DNA of 64,000 nucleotides from Tubiluchus corallicola (Eukaryota > Priapulida > Priapulimorpha > Priapulimorphida > Tubiluchidae): the NCBI GenBank assembly GCA_030141605.1, contig JAQGDQ010000013.1, positions 632,447-696,446 of the forward strand, in the 5' to 3' direction. Made by a program: the position numbers and the translations under genes. Positions within the stretch are counted from its first letter, which is position 1, and every line of letters begins with the position of its first letter. Below, piece by piece: positions 52,572-64,000 of this stretch. The notes below the pieces were generated by a model that was not told where the DNA came from, did no database searches, and worked only from the letters and a program-made list of their open reading frames with translations.

Positions 52572-55500
52572 ATGTACGTAGCTTGCATTTCTGACTGCTC
52601 TTCATACAAGATAGCGGTCCTGGATTACTGTGTCGTTGATCCTTCTGTCAAAGATGCAAAAGAAGAAACGATTCCTGATGCAAAATGTAAGTAAATTATC
52701 CTAATAAATCAATCTATGTAGTTGGCTTGATATTCATAATGTACATGTTAACAGCTTGGCTGTAGTAAGTGGGCTGAGAACCTAATTTGAAATTTTTTCT
52801 TGTATATTTCTTTTATGCCTCGTTACAAAGTCGCATTACATCACGAAATCATAGTATAGTTCTTAGTGTTGTCTTTCATAGTTAAATATATGCCCTAAAC
52901 AGGGCCCACTAATCAATTATAATAATAATAATAATATTTATTTAAAGTCGGCTTTTGGGTCAACAATTAACATTAGCTCAAAGAGCTATTATCGCCTACT
53001 GTAAATAACAAACTACAACTACATAACATATTATTACCCCACTTTTACTCTAAATACCCTACCTCAGGCAGGGCAAAGCAGGTACCATTTTTTAAAGTCT
53101 TTGGTATGACCCGGCCGCTGGTTCAAACTCACGACCTCCCAGACGGAAAGCAGACACATTACCACTAGACTAAACCGTCTGGTCATAAAATATTATATTA
53201 GATAATTTAAAACTATGACTTGGTAGATTCTATGAAAAAATATGGAGTGATACACTAGTACGTAGTTTGCGATATTGGCTGGTAGATAAGTGTTTAATGA
53301 CTGTAAATAACTGTGTTCATTTTTATTTTTAGCTGTTAAAGAGCTGGTACACCTGTATGAGAACATAGCATCTGATTCCAGCATTGGCTGTATGAACCAA
53401 TGTAACACATCCTCAGTTGATGCTAATCATGAAATTCTTCATGGTAAATTGAAGCCAAATTTCTACACGCAGAATGAAGATCCAGTAGCATATGACATCG
53501 GACACGCTACGGTAGTTACTGAAGCTAAAGATGCTGAGGAGAGATCAGCGGTAATTAACTACTAATGACAATCTAAATTGACGACATGTCTTCCGTAGTT
53601 CGTCGAGTCCAAACATGTTAACATTATTACACATTTGTATACCGAAAACAAAATTGGCATTTACAGTTTTACATACTTACATGTTCTTTATTTTAAGTGA
53701 TAATTGTTGTTCCAACAAATCATATATTAGGGTAATTATTTTGCTATCCAAGATAGGACACAATGTAAATAATAATACGTATTACATACATGTGTAAATA
53801 AATACAAGTCGTAATTGTAGCTTGCATTCTGTTTGTATCTAGGTGGCTAGACATACGAGTATTCATTACATTACATAATTTTCCAGATAAAAACTTGTTC
53901 GTTATTGATGCTACAGTCAGATACAAGTATTTGTACAATACCTAAGAAAAGTACAGCTTATAGTACTATATTGTTAAATTCAATTCAATTCAATTTTATT
54001 TTCTCAATAGCAGTTAAAATTCGTCATAATTATTTTTACATTTCATTGCAGCTGAGAAGAAGCAGAATGAATCTGGCCAGAATCTTTTTTAATTATTAAA
54101 ACATTGCTTGCCTAATGACGTCGATAATAGACGTGTGTATCTAATATTTAACAAAATTATGGTGCTGATAAATATTTCATATTTCTGTTCACCGTTGTAT
54201 TATATTAGGTCATCTTTTATACAATCATAAATGGTGGCTAATTTAAATCTTACCATAGGTTTCTCATCTATTGGAGAATCAGAAGGCATTAATACTTAGT
54301 GGTCTAGCGGGTGTGGAAGCAACGAAACAATGCATATTAGCAGAACTAATCTCTCTACAGAATTTCAACACAGCGTCGCTATCAAACGGACAAGCTGTTG
54401 ATACAAAGATAAGCAAAGTAAACATTCTGTGAATTATAACATTTCACTGAAAAAGCTTCAATTACAGCGATTTTACACGTTTCAAACATTTACATATTGG
54501 CAGTTTCACAGTACAATTTCAAAATTCCTGATACTTTTAGTGCATTGTAGTGTTATATCTAGATAATTTGTTTAACTCCTTCAGGGCCGCACCACTTAAA
54601 GTAGGTCTTATATGACCTATGGCTTTTCTGCTACTGTATGAGCACAGACATAGCTAGATGATTACAAATTAAGGTTCTATTCGGGAGAATCTTGGTCAAC
54701 CAATCATGCTATGTGTTTAAACATTTATACATGATTTAATTGGATAAAATTAAGAAAAACATGCAATCTTCACGCACTCTAACTTAGCCTATTGAGTAGA
54801 GTAGTCTGGTGTACACCTGTGTGATCGTACACACTATTTTATTGATCACCTGCTTGCTACAGCCCAAGAGAACCCACTGCTGTACAGAGTGCCAGTGAAA
54901 ACCAACCGACCAGCCAAGAAGAAATTAGGGTGGTCTCATCTTTTAACAGGAACTTTTCCTTAAAAACCGAGTAAACTTAAGGCCAAAGTGTATCACAGTG
55001 TTGTGTCTGAATATTTGAAATTTTCAGAGTGTAAGTATAAGTGATACTGTACATTGTTACAGTGCAAACACTACAGTTACTGAAAGCTTTTTTTTCAATT
55101 TATTCGTCAAAAATTGATTTTTAATAAGGTAAGCAAATGCATTTCATATTTAATTTTGCATGAAAATCCATCCTCAAGGAGTAGAAACCTAGAAAAAATA
55201 TCAAATATAATGTAATTGCTGCTTAGTGGGAGCAGGTTTTCATAAACCCATGTAAAATGCAGCAAATGCTTATGGTCCCGAAGGAGTTACAGAAATTGGT
55301 TCATTGAGATAATAATACTTCACTTTTTTCTCTTTTCATTTGTGTTCTTGTTATACACTACTAGGAAGTAACAAAGACCTTACATCATGCTGACAATCTG
55401 GTGCATAAAGAACATGAAAGTGAAAGAAATCTCAATTCTTTAGACTGTGAAACAATCTACCTTCAGGTCCTAGAGGAAGAGAATGATTTTCTGACAGAGG

Positions 55501-56098
55501 TAACACGCGGTACATGTTAATAACGACCGAGAGGTTTTGATAAACACCTAAATTAATAATATAATAGCTGCCAAAAGTGGTGTTTACCCAGCGTCTGAAT
55601 GCGGATGCGTTTTGTGGGGTGCAGAACAGATAAAATCTGTTTATATTGTTTTAAATGCACCTGTTTATGCAGCCTGCGTATATTTATTCTTTTTCTGCAG
55701 CTATTCCTATAGATTTTTTTTGCTGGCTGTTCCGCAAGTGGAAAGTGCATCCACATCTGGATGCTGGGTAAATGGCACTTTAGTAAGTGCACAATAAAGC
55801 AATGTTATATCAGTTGTTTCAACTTTCTAGTACCAGAACATCACAGTACTGCATTGTTACAGGTATTTATAGTTGCACTCTGTAGAAAGAAATCTTGTTA
55901 ACTTTTGTCAATTTCAACTGTTTTGCTTTAGTTAAAAACAAATTTTATTTTAGCAAAAAATTTTGATCTGAACATTTTTTTCAGAATGTGGCTGCAATGG
56001 ACAGGAGAATTACCAAACTGAAACAAGAGAAACAAGCCCTGCTAACTGAACTTCTCACTACTGTTGATTATAGTTATAACACTTATGGGAGTGAATAA
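52572..56098 (+). CDS. Unrecognised coiled-coil protein, five exons
   Basis: Exons are 52572-52686 (ATG), 53333-53550, 54259-54417, 55365-55499 and 55985-56098 (TAA). All have GT-AG borders and matching phases, and give 246 residues. AATAAA follows at 56122. The N-terminus starts MYVACISDCSSYK; a helical segment KELVHLYENIA comes at the start of exon 2. Exons 3-5 are rich in Leu, Glu, Lys and Gln with heptad spacing (VSHLLENQKALI, LQVLEEENDFLTENVAAMDR, ITKLKQEKQALLTELL), typical of a parallel coiled coil. No catalytic or zinc-binding motif is visible. The short C-terminal tail ends YNTYGSE. Such proteins are often centrosomal, ciliary or adaptor proteins, but I do not recognise the family. 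The first ATG has no in-frame confirmation, so an earlier exon is possible. Intron 1 holds a SINE and intron 3 a MITE. Confidence 0.75.
52917..53183 (-). repeat. tRNA-derived SINE (reverse orientation)
   Basis: In the minus sense it starts CCAGACGGTTTAGTCTAGTGG (A box), has GAGTTTGAACC (B box), a tRNA-unrelated body, and a TTTAAATAAATATTATT-type tail. It is nearly the same as the + strand copy at 59459-59730. It lies in intron 1 of the coiled-coil gene. Confidence 0.88.
54572..55289. mobile_element. MITE-like element with AACTCCTTCAGGGCC termini
   Basis: The left end AACTCCTTCAGGGCC and right end GGTCCCGAAGGAGTT are inverted. Long internal similarity to 15107-15808, for example ATGATTACAAATTAAG and GTGTACACNTGTGTGATCGT. 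It lies in intron 3 of the coiled-coil gene. Confidence 0.78.
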
Positions 56099-56931
56099 GT
56101 GCTCAAGTGCTAGTAAAAACAATAAATTTTCTGTCCTAATCATTTGTATAGAAAAGTTAATTACATAATAAAGCATTAATTTTTCTTTATTAACAACATT
56201 AACAATGTTTCTTCTAACAAGATTAGTGCTGTTCATGTTACACTACTAAAGTGCAGCAGCATAGTTCACTTAAAATGATTGCCAGTCAAAAAATCAATGT
56301 TCCCTAATCCGGAAGAAACAATACACATCCAGGCAAACATCTAACCAAACTTTTAACTACCTACGATATTTACAAATTCACAGTAAATTATACTTAAACT
56401 TGTTATATACAACAAAAAGTTTACATTTGTATAACATTTAAACAAAATGACAGCAGCTGCTACTGTTTGACCACGTGTGTATTTCTCTGAAGAGGAAAAC
56501 TTAGTCAGATAAATAGCTAAATTACCGCGGTTCATCACAGCCAATGAAACATGTAACGATTCAGCTTTTCATTCTTAGTTTGATGATTAGAAATCTTCAA
56601 TGATAACAACATTAAACGCCCTCTGTAAATCACATTTACAATGATTATACGTGATTGAAAGAACAACAGAATTCCTCATAATGCTTCGTTCTTTTAAATT
56701 TTGTAGGCCATAAAGGTTATGTATATTGTGAGACTACAAGCTGCTCTGCCACACCACCAAGTGGACACTTTGTAAACTAATCTAAAGTGCTCAACTTTGT
56801 TGAAACAAATTGAATTCTACTACTTAATATTTAAATAACAAAAATTAATCTAAATTTTATTCGATATTAATTATTTACGTGTAATTTTTCCCTGTAACCT
56901 GCTAATGCATTCGACAATATTGCACACAGTA

Positions 56932-57665
56932 AAATCCCGACTTATAACGAAACTCTCAATAGTACGATGATTTTATTATGTCCCTGACAAGCTTATAATA
57001 AAAACTTATGTTTATTAATAAAACGTATGGTTATTACGAAAACCTCACTTTGTTCGACATTTTCCTATAAAGAAAATATTTGTTTCATATAAAGAAACAC
57101 TGTAATACGATTTGCGCTGTGGTCCGCCCCGTCTAGAGTTGCGCCGGAGACTATAGCCTAGTTGATCGTTTTATGCGTTACGTATTATGATGTAAATCAA
57201 GTACATACAACAATATTGTTGATTTAATTAGTCACCAGCATGCTACACATGAGCAGTCAAATTGTTGATGCCATTATAGTTTGAATCAAATGTATTTATT
57301 ACCGCCTGTCTTTCCATCAGTATTGTACAGGTATCCAATTATACTACCAAAGCAGCAAAAAAGCAACGTGCCATAGACTGTCAAGCAGCGCTAAACTTCT
57401 TGCTAACAGGCTTGCTTCTAAGCTGACTGGCAACATGTTCATGTAGTTTGTACTTATGGGAAACCGGAAGTTAAACATGCTGAAAAATTATGTTCACTGA
57501 TGAAAAGAAAATGGTGTAGACACTGCATGCATCATACAATTGCTACTTTACATTAGAAAATAACATATTAGTAATTAGCAATTAATATGCATAATAGACA
57601 GTGTGAAACAGGCTTACTACGAAAAAAATATTTTAGTCCTTTGAAAAATCGTATTACCAGGATTT
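56932..57665. mobile_element. Possible pogo-like MITE between two convergent gene ends
   Basis: CAGTAAAATCCCGACTTATAACG at the left resembles the inverse of CGTATTACCAGGATTTGACC near 57650. The interior lacks coding capacity. The right boundary is uncertain. Confidence 0.45.
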
Positions 57666-57705
57666 GACCATATTATTTCCCCGTATAGTAGTCTATATAA
57701 AGTAA

Positions 57706-58793
57706 TCAAGTTGCATCTGGAGTTTCTTCACTGGTATTCGTAGCTTCTTCTAATAACTCTTTTCTAGCATTTTGCGAGTTCATCAACAGTTCTTTTAATC
57801 TTGCAGTCAACGAATCACTTTTTTGTTCAAGTACATCCAAATACGAATTTATCATGTCTATGGTGTCGTTCAATCCTTCGTAATCATAATCTGTCAAAAA
57901 ACAAAATAATGTTCATTAGTTGCGCAATAATAACTACAATCATTATTGTAACATGGAGAAAACAAATTAATATGGAGAAGTTTATATGATATACACGCAT
58001 GTAAGATGAATAGTCAATAGTGCAACACATCCAATTTCATAGAAATTTTAAAAGTGATGCTCAGTCTTTCTTGGTATTTTGCACAGGTGTTTATCATTTT
58101 ATGCCGCATACGTAATGGGAAATGCACACAGGAAGAAACTGTTACTGTGCATACGGAGAAAATTCGTATTGTGTGTTTGTAATTTGCAAGAATCTAAATC
58201 TTCAGCAGTGGCGGCTCGTGTATAGGTACTGTGAAACTGCAGCACACCCTGTTTCCTCTCAATATTATCGATAATATTGAATATAATGTCTTTTTTCTTT
58301 AGTTCTTTCTTTATGCCATGCACACATCTAAGATAAAAGACGCTGTATGGCTGTACCGTCGCTCACACAGTTTGTTGTCAGTTGTTACGTGCTTAACAAC
58401 CATGTATCGACACTATCTTCTTACACTGTGGCAATTTAGGCTATTCGTAAGCAAAAAAATTTTCAGTTTAAAATTTTACCAAGTTTATGTATAAATTTTC
58501 ATATGTTTGTTTTGTTTTATAAAGCATTAAAACAATGGCTAAAAAATTTTGTAAAGCAGCGCAGCACTCCCACTAATTTTAATTATGAACCCCCATAGAT
58601 CTTCAGTAAAACTAAAAACAGCTTCAGCAAAGAGGAGCAGTTAGAATAACCCACATTCCTCGAAACTAATTTATAAACAGCAAAACAAACCTTGATCGGG
58701 TTCGTTAGTTTTATCCAAATCTTCCGGTTCGGTACCGGAGCAATCTTCGCTTTCGCTTGAACTGCTCTTCAAATCATTTACGGAGGCATCCAT
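57706..58793 (-). CDS. BBLN: BBLN homologue (bublin coiled-coil protein)
   Basis: Minus-strand exons are 58793-58691 (ATG) and 57890-57706 (stop), joined in phase 1, giving 95 residues (human BBLN 83). The acidic Ser/Glu-rich N-terminus (MDASVNDLKSSSSESED) leads into the conserved block YEGLNDTIDMINSYLDVLEQ, then DSLTARLKELL. It matches the human YAAINSMLDQINSCLDHLEE block position by position. Family knowledge: bublin proteins are small coiled-coil proteins; the nematode member associates with intermediate filaments of the intestinal terminal web. A CTGCAG acceptor-like sequence just upstream of the ATG suggests a spliced 5' untranslated region. The intron carries a hAT-type MITE. Confidence 0.9.
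58206..58598. mobile_element. hAT-type MITE with perfect 8-bp target duplication in the BBLN intron
   Basis: Begins CAGTGGCGGCTCGTG and is flanked by perfect ATCTTCAG octamers (58198-58205 and 58599-58606). The interior is related to 33516-34070. The right terminal repeat is degenerate. No transposase. Confidence 0.82.
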
Positions 58794-59189
58794 TGCACCA
58801 TCAACCACCTGCAGCAATACATGCATGTTACCATACCTTAGCATAAGTTAATACAACCACATAGTGTGTGGAAACAATGGCAGTATGATAGGCGAAATAA
58901 CCTACAATCAGTTTTATCAGAGATTTGACATTTAACCAGTTACTTGCAACTAAGCACATATCGTGACCACTCATCTATATCTTGCACAAATCGAAATGGC
59001 AGTTACAAGCTGTTTTTCAGTAAATTTTGTGTTATATTGATATGGTTAATAATGTTTTAACGAGTGAATTAATGATCAGCCTAAAGTCTCATGGACTAAC
59101 AACACGGCTGTGGAGATGATAAATGGTATAGTACATGTATCATTTTCAACTATTAAGCTTGATCACTGGTATTACTTTGTCTTGTGAAC

Positions 59190-60140
59190 TCAATCAAATG
59201 AACTCGAGGAAATTCAACTTGATGCAGCAAGAATAATAACTGATGCTATTCGTGGTACCGGTCATCATCATTTGTACAATGAGTTAGGATTGCTTCCTGT
59301 ATGCAACAGACACACGTGATATAAACTTATGCAATTATATAAAATGTCCGGGAGTCTAGCTCCTTCATACCTAGGAAATTTGTTACCACCCAAAGTAGGA
59401 ACGATCACAGGGAATCATGCACTTTGCAACAGTGACCAATTTCACAATTTACTTTTAGACCAGACGGTTTAGTCTAGTGGTAATGCATCTGCTTTCCGTC
59501 TGGGAAGTGAGTTCGAACCAGCGGTCGGGTCATACCAAAGACTTTAAAAATGGTACCTGCTTTGTCCTGCCTGACGCGTGGTATTTAGGGTAAAAGTAGG
59601 GTAGTAATAGTCTCTGTTATGTAGTTGTAGGTTGTTATTTACAGTCGCAGATAACAGCTCTTTGAGCTAATGTTAATTGTTGACCCAAAAGCCGACTTTA
59701 AATAAAGATTATTATTACTATTATTATTATGAATATCACAGAACAAATGTTTGCAACAGCTGTTTTATAAGTGTGATAACCCAAGCCTGGAACAATTTGC
59801 CCTACGATATTAGAAATGCCCCTTTGCTTACTAAATTTAAACATATACTGGACAACTTAGATGAGTTTAAAGTTAATAAGCCACCACATAATTTTGCTTC
59901 TGGTGCTAGGTTCGGGCAGGTTCATATGGTACAGGTAAAAATGAATTGCACTTTACCGAAAGCACACGTGTAATCTATAATTTCATTGCCTCTTCTCCAC
60001 GGTGCTCTTGTGACCCTCTATATAAAGGTCCCAACCAATTTCTTCTGCAACCTTACTTTACTGACAAATCCATACACTCAGTAAATCTATCCAATAAATG
60101 CACTCATTCGGAAGAATATCCAAATATTAATATGTAGGGA
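59190..60140 (+). pseudogene. LINE ORF2 3' fragment, interrupted by a SINE
   Basis: Before the SINE the frame reads LEEIQLDAARIITDAIRG, then LYNELGLLPV and SLAPSYLGNLLPP. After it, the frame reads CFISVITQAWNNLPYDIRNA followed by LLTKFKHILDNLDEF. A Cys-rich tail (SSPRCSCDPLYKG) is in a shifted frame. These are post-RT blocks of a LINE, with stops and frameshifts. Confidence 0.8.
59459..59730 (+). repeat. tRNA-derived SINE nested in a LINE fragment
   Basis: Starts ACCAGACGGTTTAGTCTAGTGG (A box), continues to GAGTTCGAACC (B box), then the same body as 52917-53183. It ends in AAATAAAGATTATTATTACTAT-type tail. The LINE reading resumes after it. Confidence 0.9.
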
Positions 60141-60428
60141 TATCTCGCTTTCTCGTTGTGCTAACAGTGCTACAGTATCTGCCGTCATTTCGTTTATTAT
60201 ACTAAGTGGACGCTTTAATTAAAATTAAACCTACGGTACATTAAAATCTCCGAATTCTACCTAACAGAGCAAATTATTTATACTCTTGGCTTCCATTCCC
60301 GTGATCCAAACACTTGGTTCATATTTCTTTCATTACGTTCGTCATTGATCGCTCATTCTATTTTATTTTTAGTACTAGTTTTGCATCAACATCAAGCACA
60401 CCAACTTGTCCCACCCTTTTGCACATTT

Positions 60429-60541
60429 GGGCGGCCCAGTTTCACAAAGCCATCACTAACTTAACGACGTCGTTATTAATAGCTAAGTGAATGTAATAAC
60501 AACGTCCTTAACTTAGTGACGACTTTGTGAAACCTGCCCCT
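60429..60541. mobile_element. Short palindromic MITE
   Basis: GGCCCAGTTTCACAAAGCCA plus TCACTAACTTAACGACG is matched in inverse by AACGTCCTTAACTTAGTGAC plus GACTTTGTGAAACCTGCCCC, with only about 30 bp between the arms. The whole element can fold into one hairpin of roughly 112 bp. Similar TTTCACAAAG hairpin repeats occur widely in marine invertebrates. Confidence 0.85.
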
Positions 60542-60559
60542 GTTATTCAACAAAGAAAC

Positions 60560-63500
60560 AAGTTGAACAACTTTCTCAACGTTGTTCTTACCTACACCAT
60601 AGAATAACTAACAGTCTTTGTAATCGTGTGCCTGTGGAACGTGATGTGTCTACTGTCTGAAAGGCTTTTATACGGGTTATACCCGTTTGCCAATTAGCGT
60701 TTGATTAATTGCAAATCGCACTTACAAGTGCACGTATTGATTGTAGTGTTTCTTGTCAAACACAGACATCATGTCAAATAAAAATATTGTTTAAAAATGG
60801 GCGCCATCACAACAACTTTCATGTAGCTGTAATTACATACTAATATAAAGCTAAAAGTGTTACTGTAATTAAAAAAATGTTACTTTTTAATGACTTACTT
60901 TTTATTTTGAGTACACGAGTGACACTACTGTTATTTGTAAAATTACATCGTCGCGCCATCTGTTAGAACGCTTAACAGTTGCCTTGAAAGACAAGATCTA
61001 TGGTTGTAATTACTAGGAGTTTCCGCCAATACATGTTTTTAACCCTGTTGTATTTTTTGCAAGTTTGTAGTGTTGCACTGTTGGGATTAATTATTACACT
61101 CATAGAAATCCACATCTTTCCACAAAGTAGTTGTCAATTAAGGAATGAAACTTTACTATGGTAGGTATGTAAGTGTATAATTCTCTGATAATCTGATGAT
61201 TATCCCAACTTGTCTGAGCAGGGCCGAGCAATTTCTCACAGTAATAATAATTGAAGATAAAAAACAATTGATTTATAATTTACGTGAAAAATATTACGCT
61301 CAGCAGAAAATGTGAAAAAATTAAACTTTGTAGGTAGTGATTTCTGATTGCAGCACACGTTGAGGACACTCCTGTGCAACAGTGCATTTTCATCAAGACA
61401 TCATTGGAAGCGAGTTATTTCTTTATTCCTCAACTTGGTGCTTCATGTCATAGCAGCAAGATGACAAGTGACGTATCACATTAACAACAAAAGTGTTAAA
61501 GCAAACCAAAAAACTTTTGTACACTAAAAAGCTATCTGGTTAGTGTAGTTTAGCATAGTGTCACAATTGGAGGTCCTTTCTTACCCTCTCCCAAGAATGA
61601 TTTTTTAGGTATTTATTTCTGGCAATTTCTCTTACTGCATTTAAAAACAATTTTTTGTTTAGGCAGTTTTCTGCAGGCCCTAAAATGGTAGTAGGTGTAA
61701 TGCAAATCAAACCACTAAGTAACATTTTTATTGGGATGCTATGTGCTTCGGTTACAGAGTTTTTCATTAAACAATTGTTTACCTTACATATAAAAATACT
61801 TGGTAATTATTATTACAGTTTTATGTACTAATCATCTAATGGTCTTATAAATTAGAATAATTTTTATGAACTGCTTTAATTACACATAACTTCCATACAT
61901 ATGTAACTGTACAACTCATGGAATGTGAATAATATTATAACACTTTCCTTTTTCCACTTTTGTATTGGCAAAGATAAAATTAATGAGTTTGAATATGCCC
62001 CATTTAAGATGTCTTCCAAATGTAATGACATAGTTTACATCTTTTTTATTTTTAGTTACTCTTAAAAGTTTATAAAGAAATTTTGGTTTGTGAAATCTGA
62101 GAAAAAAAATATAAAGAAAAAATTCAGAAACTTTATGTCTTTTAAAGCATATACAAGTATTATACCAGTGTGCAAGAAAAGTGACAAGAAACTATAGAGC
62201 AAATATATACAAAATGCTTCATTAACCATTCCAAAAGGCCATGTCATTTACATTTGTGTTATAACAAGTATTTCTAGTTCTAGTGCCAGTTTAAATGATT
62301 TGCTGCACTGAAATTACATCTACTTTACATCATAAATACCTTCTACTACATACAGAACATCTGTGTAAAATAACAACAAACAATTACTTGTGTAGTTCAC
62401 AATAATTCAATGTATAAAGAATTGTAGAAGTCTTAGATTAGTAGTCTTGCAAAGCTGTAAGCACAAAACAAAATATGCATGTGAAAGTAACAATTACACT
62501 CATAGAAATGTATGATACATATCTAAAAAAGTTTAAAACAATCTTTATACTTAAAAAATTTAATTACAACAACTTTGTTTGTAACGATGAAATTTAGTCT
62601 TTCGATAACTTCAATGTGTCACCATCACCACGGCTACTAATCATTAGCCGATTAATATCATCAAATTTAAGAATTGACAAAAAACTGTAACACATAGTGA
62701 GTCATGCCAAAATAAGCACTTTGGCAATGTATTTACAATGGTCCAAGTCTGTGAAAGTCTCCAGACAATTTACACAATTTGGTGAAAAACTAAATTCATT
62801 CTTCCATGTTATGCACTGCTGGACACACTCTCAACTGGAAATGCATGTACAAAATTTGATGAATGCATGAAGACAAGCTGAAACATATAACATACAACTA
62901 TTTGTGCTTAGTCACTCTTGAAATGTCACAATTGAGTTTGCTTTCAGTCACTTCCAAAAACAAGAATAATGCGAGATTTGCCAAGTCATCGATGTAATTG
63001 TTGTTATGGTGAAATGCTTCACTACCAACAGTCCATGTTGCTGTTAGCTTTCGTAATGCCTAACATAATGTGAACTTTGTTCCCCGATCCACCAAGATTT
63101 AATGCACAGTCAAGTTAAGAACTCCTGAGTTATAAATTTACCTGTAATGCGAAATAAATAAAAATTTATTAGCAAAACAATAAAACCTAGTCTAAAATAA
63201 GCTTATGTAAAATTTTTATTTTTTGTATGAGTCTAAATGTCTCTTCTTAATAGCAGATTATGTAATAATATCGAAACCAAAAACAAAATAGTTTAACGTG
63301 TTAATATGCTACTATATGTTTAACATATTAATACCAATAAAATCATAAATGTGAAACTGCAAAAATAGTTCAATGCTCTACAAGTTACAATTTAACAATT
63401 GAAAGGGTTGCTTAATATAGGTGACTGTGGCAATACCAAAATCTAGCTCATTACTGTATCAAGGCTAATCCCCTAAGATAAGATGGCAAATTGTCAGGGA

Positions 63501-63926
63501 AGCCTTTGCCATTTTCGGATGTGAACAAATCTTCCTTGAAGAAGGAAAGCAGCCAGAATCAATATATGGTAATTGAAACTTCCAAAAGCCAGTATAGAAC
63601 CTGGGTGTTACCCACTATACGACAACATTATTTTGTAAGTCATCATTATTAACACAGAAAAGTTGTAAAAGCAGAGCTCTGAAGAGAACTTAGAATGACA
63701 TTTTTTAACAGCTTACATTTGCCATATTTGCCACATTCAAATGCTTTCAAGCAAATACAGACATGTACTTTAAACGAGCGTGAAGAGACCCTGCCTCGTG
63801 AGTGTTTAGACACACAAAATTTAAATACTTTCCTGCTTAAAATGTGCAGGTCTTATTGCCAAAAAGTCTCATTGGAAAAAGAAAAGGTACTTACACATTG
63901 TGCTTGATGCATGGAAGAATACAAAC
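60560..63926. other. AT-rich stretch with no recognised gene
   Basis: I found no domain or phase-consistent exon set on either strand. Part near the right end may be 3' untranslated sequence of the minus-strand gene at the edge. A block at 63440-63610 weakly resembles 32660-32830 (both have ATCAAGGNTAATCCYCTAAG), suggesting an old dispersed repeat. Confidence 0.45.
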
Positions 63927-64000
63927 TCAGGTGAAAGCACTGCTATGACGATCGTCTCGTCGTCGCTTCACTTCCGTGCTTTGATGGTCGTCTGATGAAT
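63927..64000 (-). CDS. Last codons of a minus-strand gene running off the right edge (tentative)
   Basis: The minus strand reads SSDDHQSTEVKRRRDDRHSS and then three more residues before TGA (63929-63927). The segment is GC-richer than the 3 kb to its left and has the Arg/Asp/Ser-rich character of RNA-binding protein tails. A GTAAGT lies shortly after the stop, so the 3' untranslated region may be spliced. Only 23 residues are visible, so no family can be named. Confidence 0.4.
   Translation of the reverse strand, partial: SSDDHQSTEVKRRRDDRHSSAFT

Noticed and set aside
59459-59540. Functional tRNA gene
   Set aside because: A and B boxes are present, but the cloverleaf arms do not pair fully and the sequence continues into a repeated SINE body.
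61561-61767. 68-codon minus-strand ORF
   Set aside because: No splice signals in phase, no recognised motif, typical length for chance ORFs in AT-rich sequence.

Overview
The window is nuclear DNA from an intron-rich, AT-rich animal, most likely an invertebrate. Six recognisable metazoan genes have GT-AG introns, and the intergenic and intronic space is packed with MITEs, LINE and LTR remnants, tRNA-derived SINEs and minisatellites. I see no bacterial, organellar or viral gene clusters. The phylum cannot be fixed from the sequence alone.

Layout. (1) 1-8.3 kb, + strand: the C-terminal seven exons of a TTLL4-like tubulin polyglutamylase. (2) 8.3-13.1 kb: LINE endonuclease debris, a 36-bp minisatellite, a possible two-exon orphan gene, a hAT transposase scrap and a hAT-type MITE. 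(3) 13.3-20.2 kb, - strand: AIMP2, the multisynthetase-complex scaffold. Its terminal GST-like exon is duplicated in tandem as two intact copies with the same acceptor phase. (4) 20.2-24.0 kb: mostly repeats, a Harbinger transposase scrap and a possible orphan terminal exon. (5) 24.06-29.4 kb, + strand: a two-exon UPF0449 (C19orf25-like) gene whose intron carries a gag-only LTR retrotransposon, followed after 57 bp by the intronless KEOPS kinase TP53RK. (6) 30.2-50.7 kb, + strand: a complete 16-exon ANAPC2. Its introns hold several repeat families, and a 78-bp in-frame minisatellite spans one of its 3' splice sites. (7) 52.6-56.1 kb, + strand: an unrecognised five-exon coiled-coil protein. (8) 57.7-58.8 kb, - strand: a BBLN (bublin) homologue. 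(9) 59-64 kb: a LINE fragment split by a SINE, a hairpin MITE, a long stretch without recognised genes, and the last codons of a minus-strand gene at the right edge.

The genes are housekeeping genes with unrelated roles: tubulin glutamylation, tRNA-synthetase scaffolding, tRNA t6A modification, the anaphase-promoting complex, and coiled-coil cytoskeletal proteins. I see no pathway cluster. The most unusual signals are structural: exon duplication in AIMP2, the splice-site-bearing minisatellite in ANAPC2, and the tight C19orf25-TP53RK pair.
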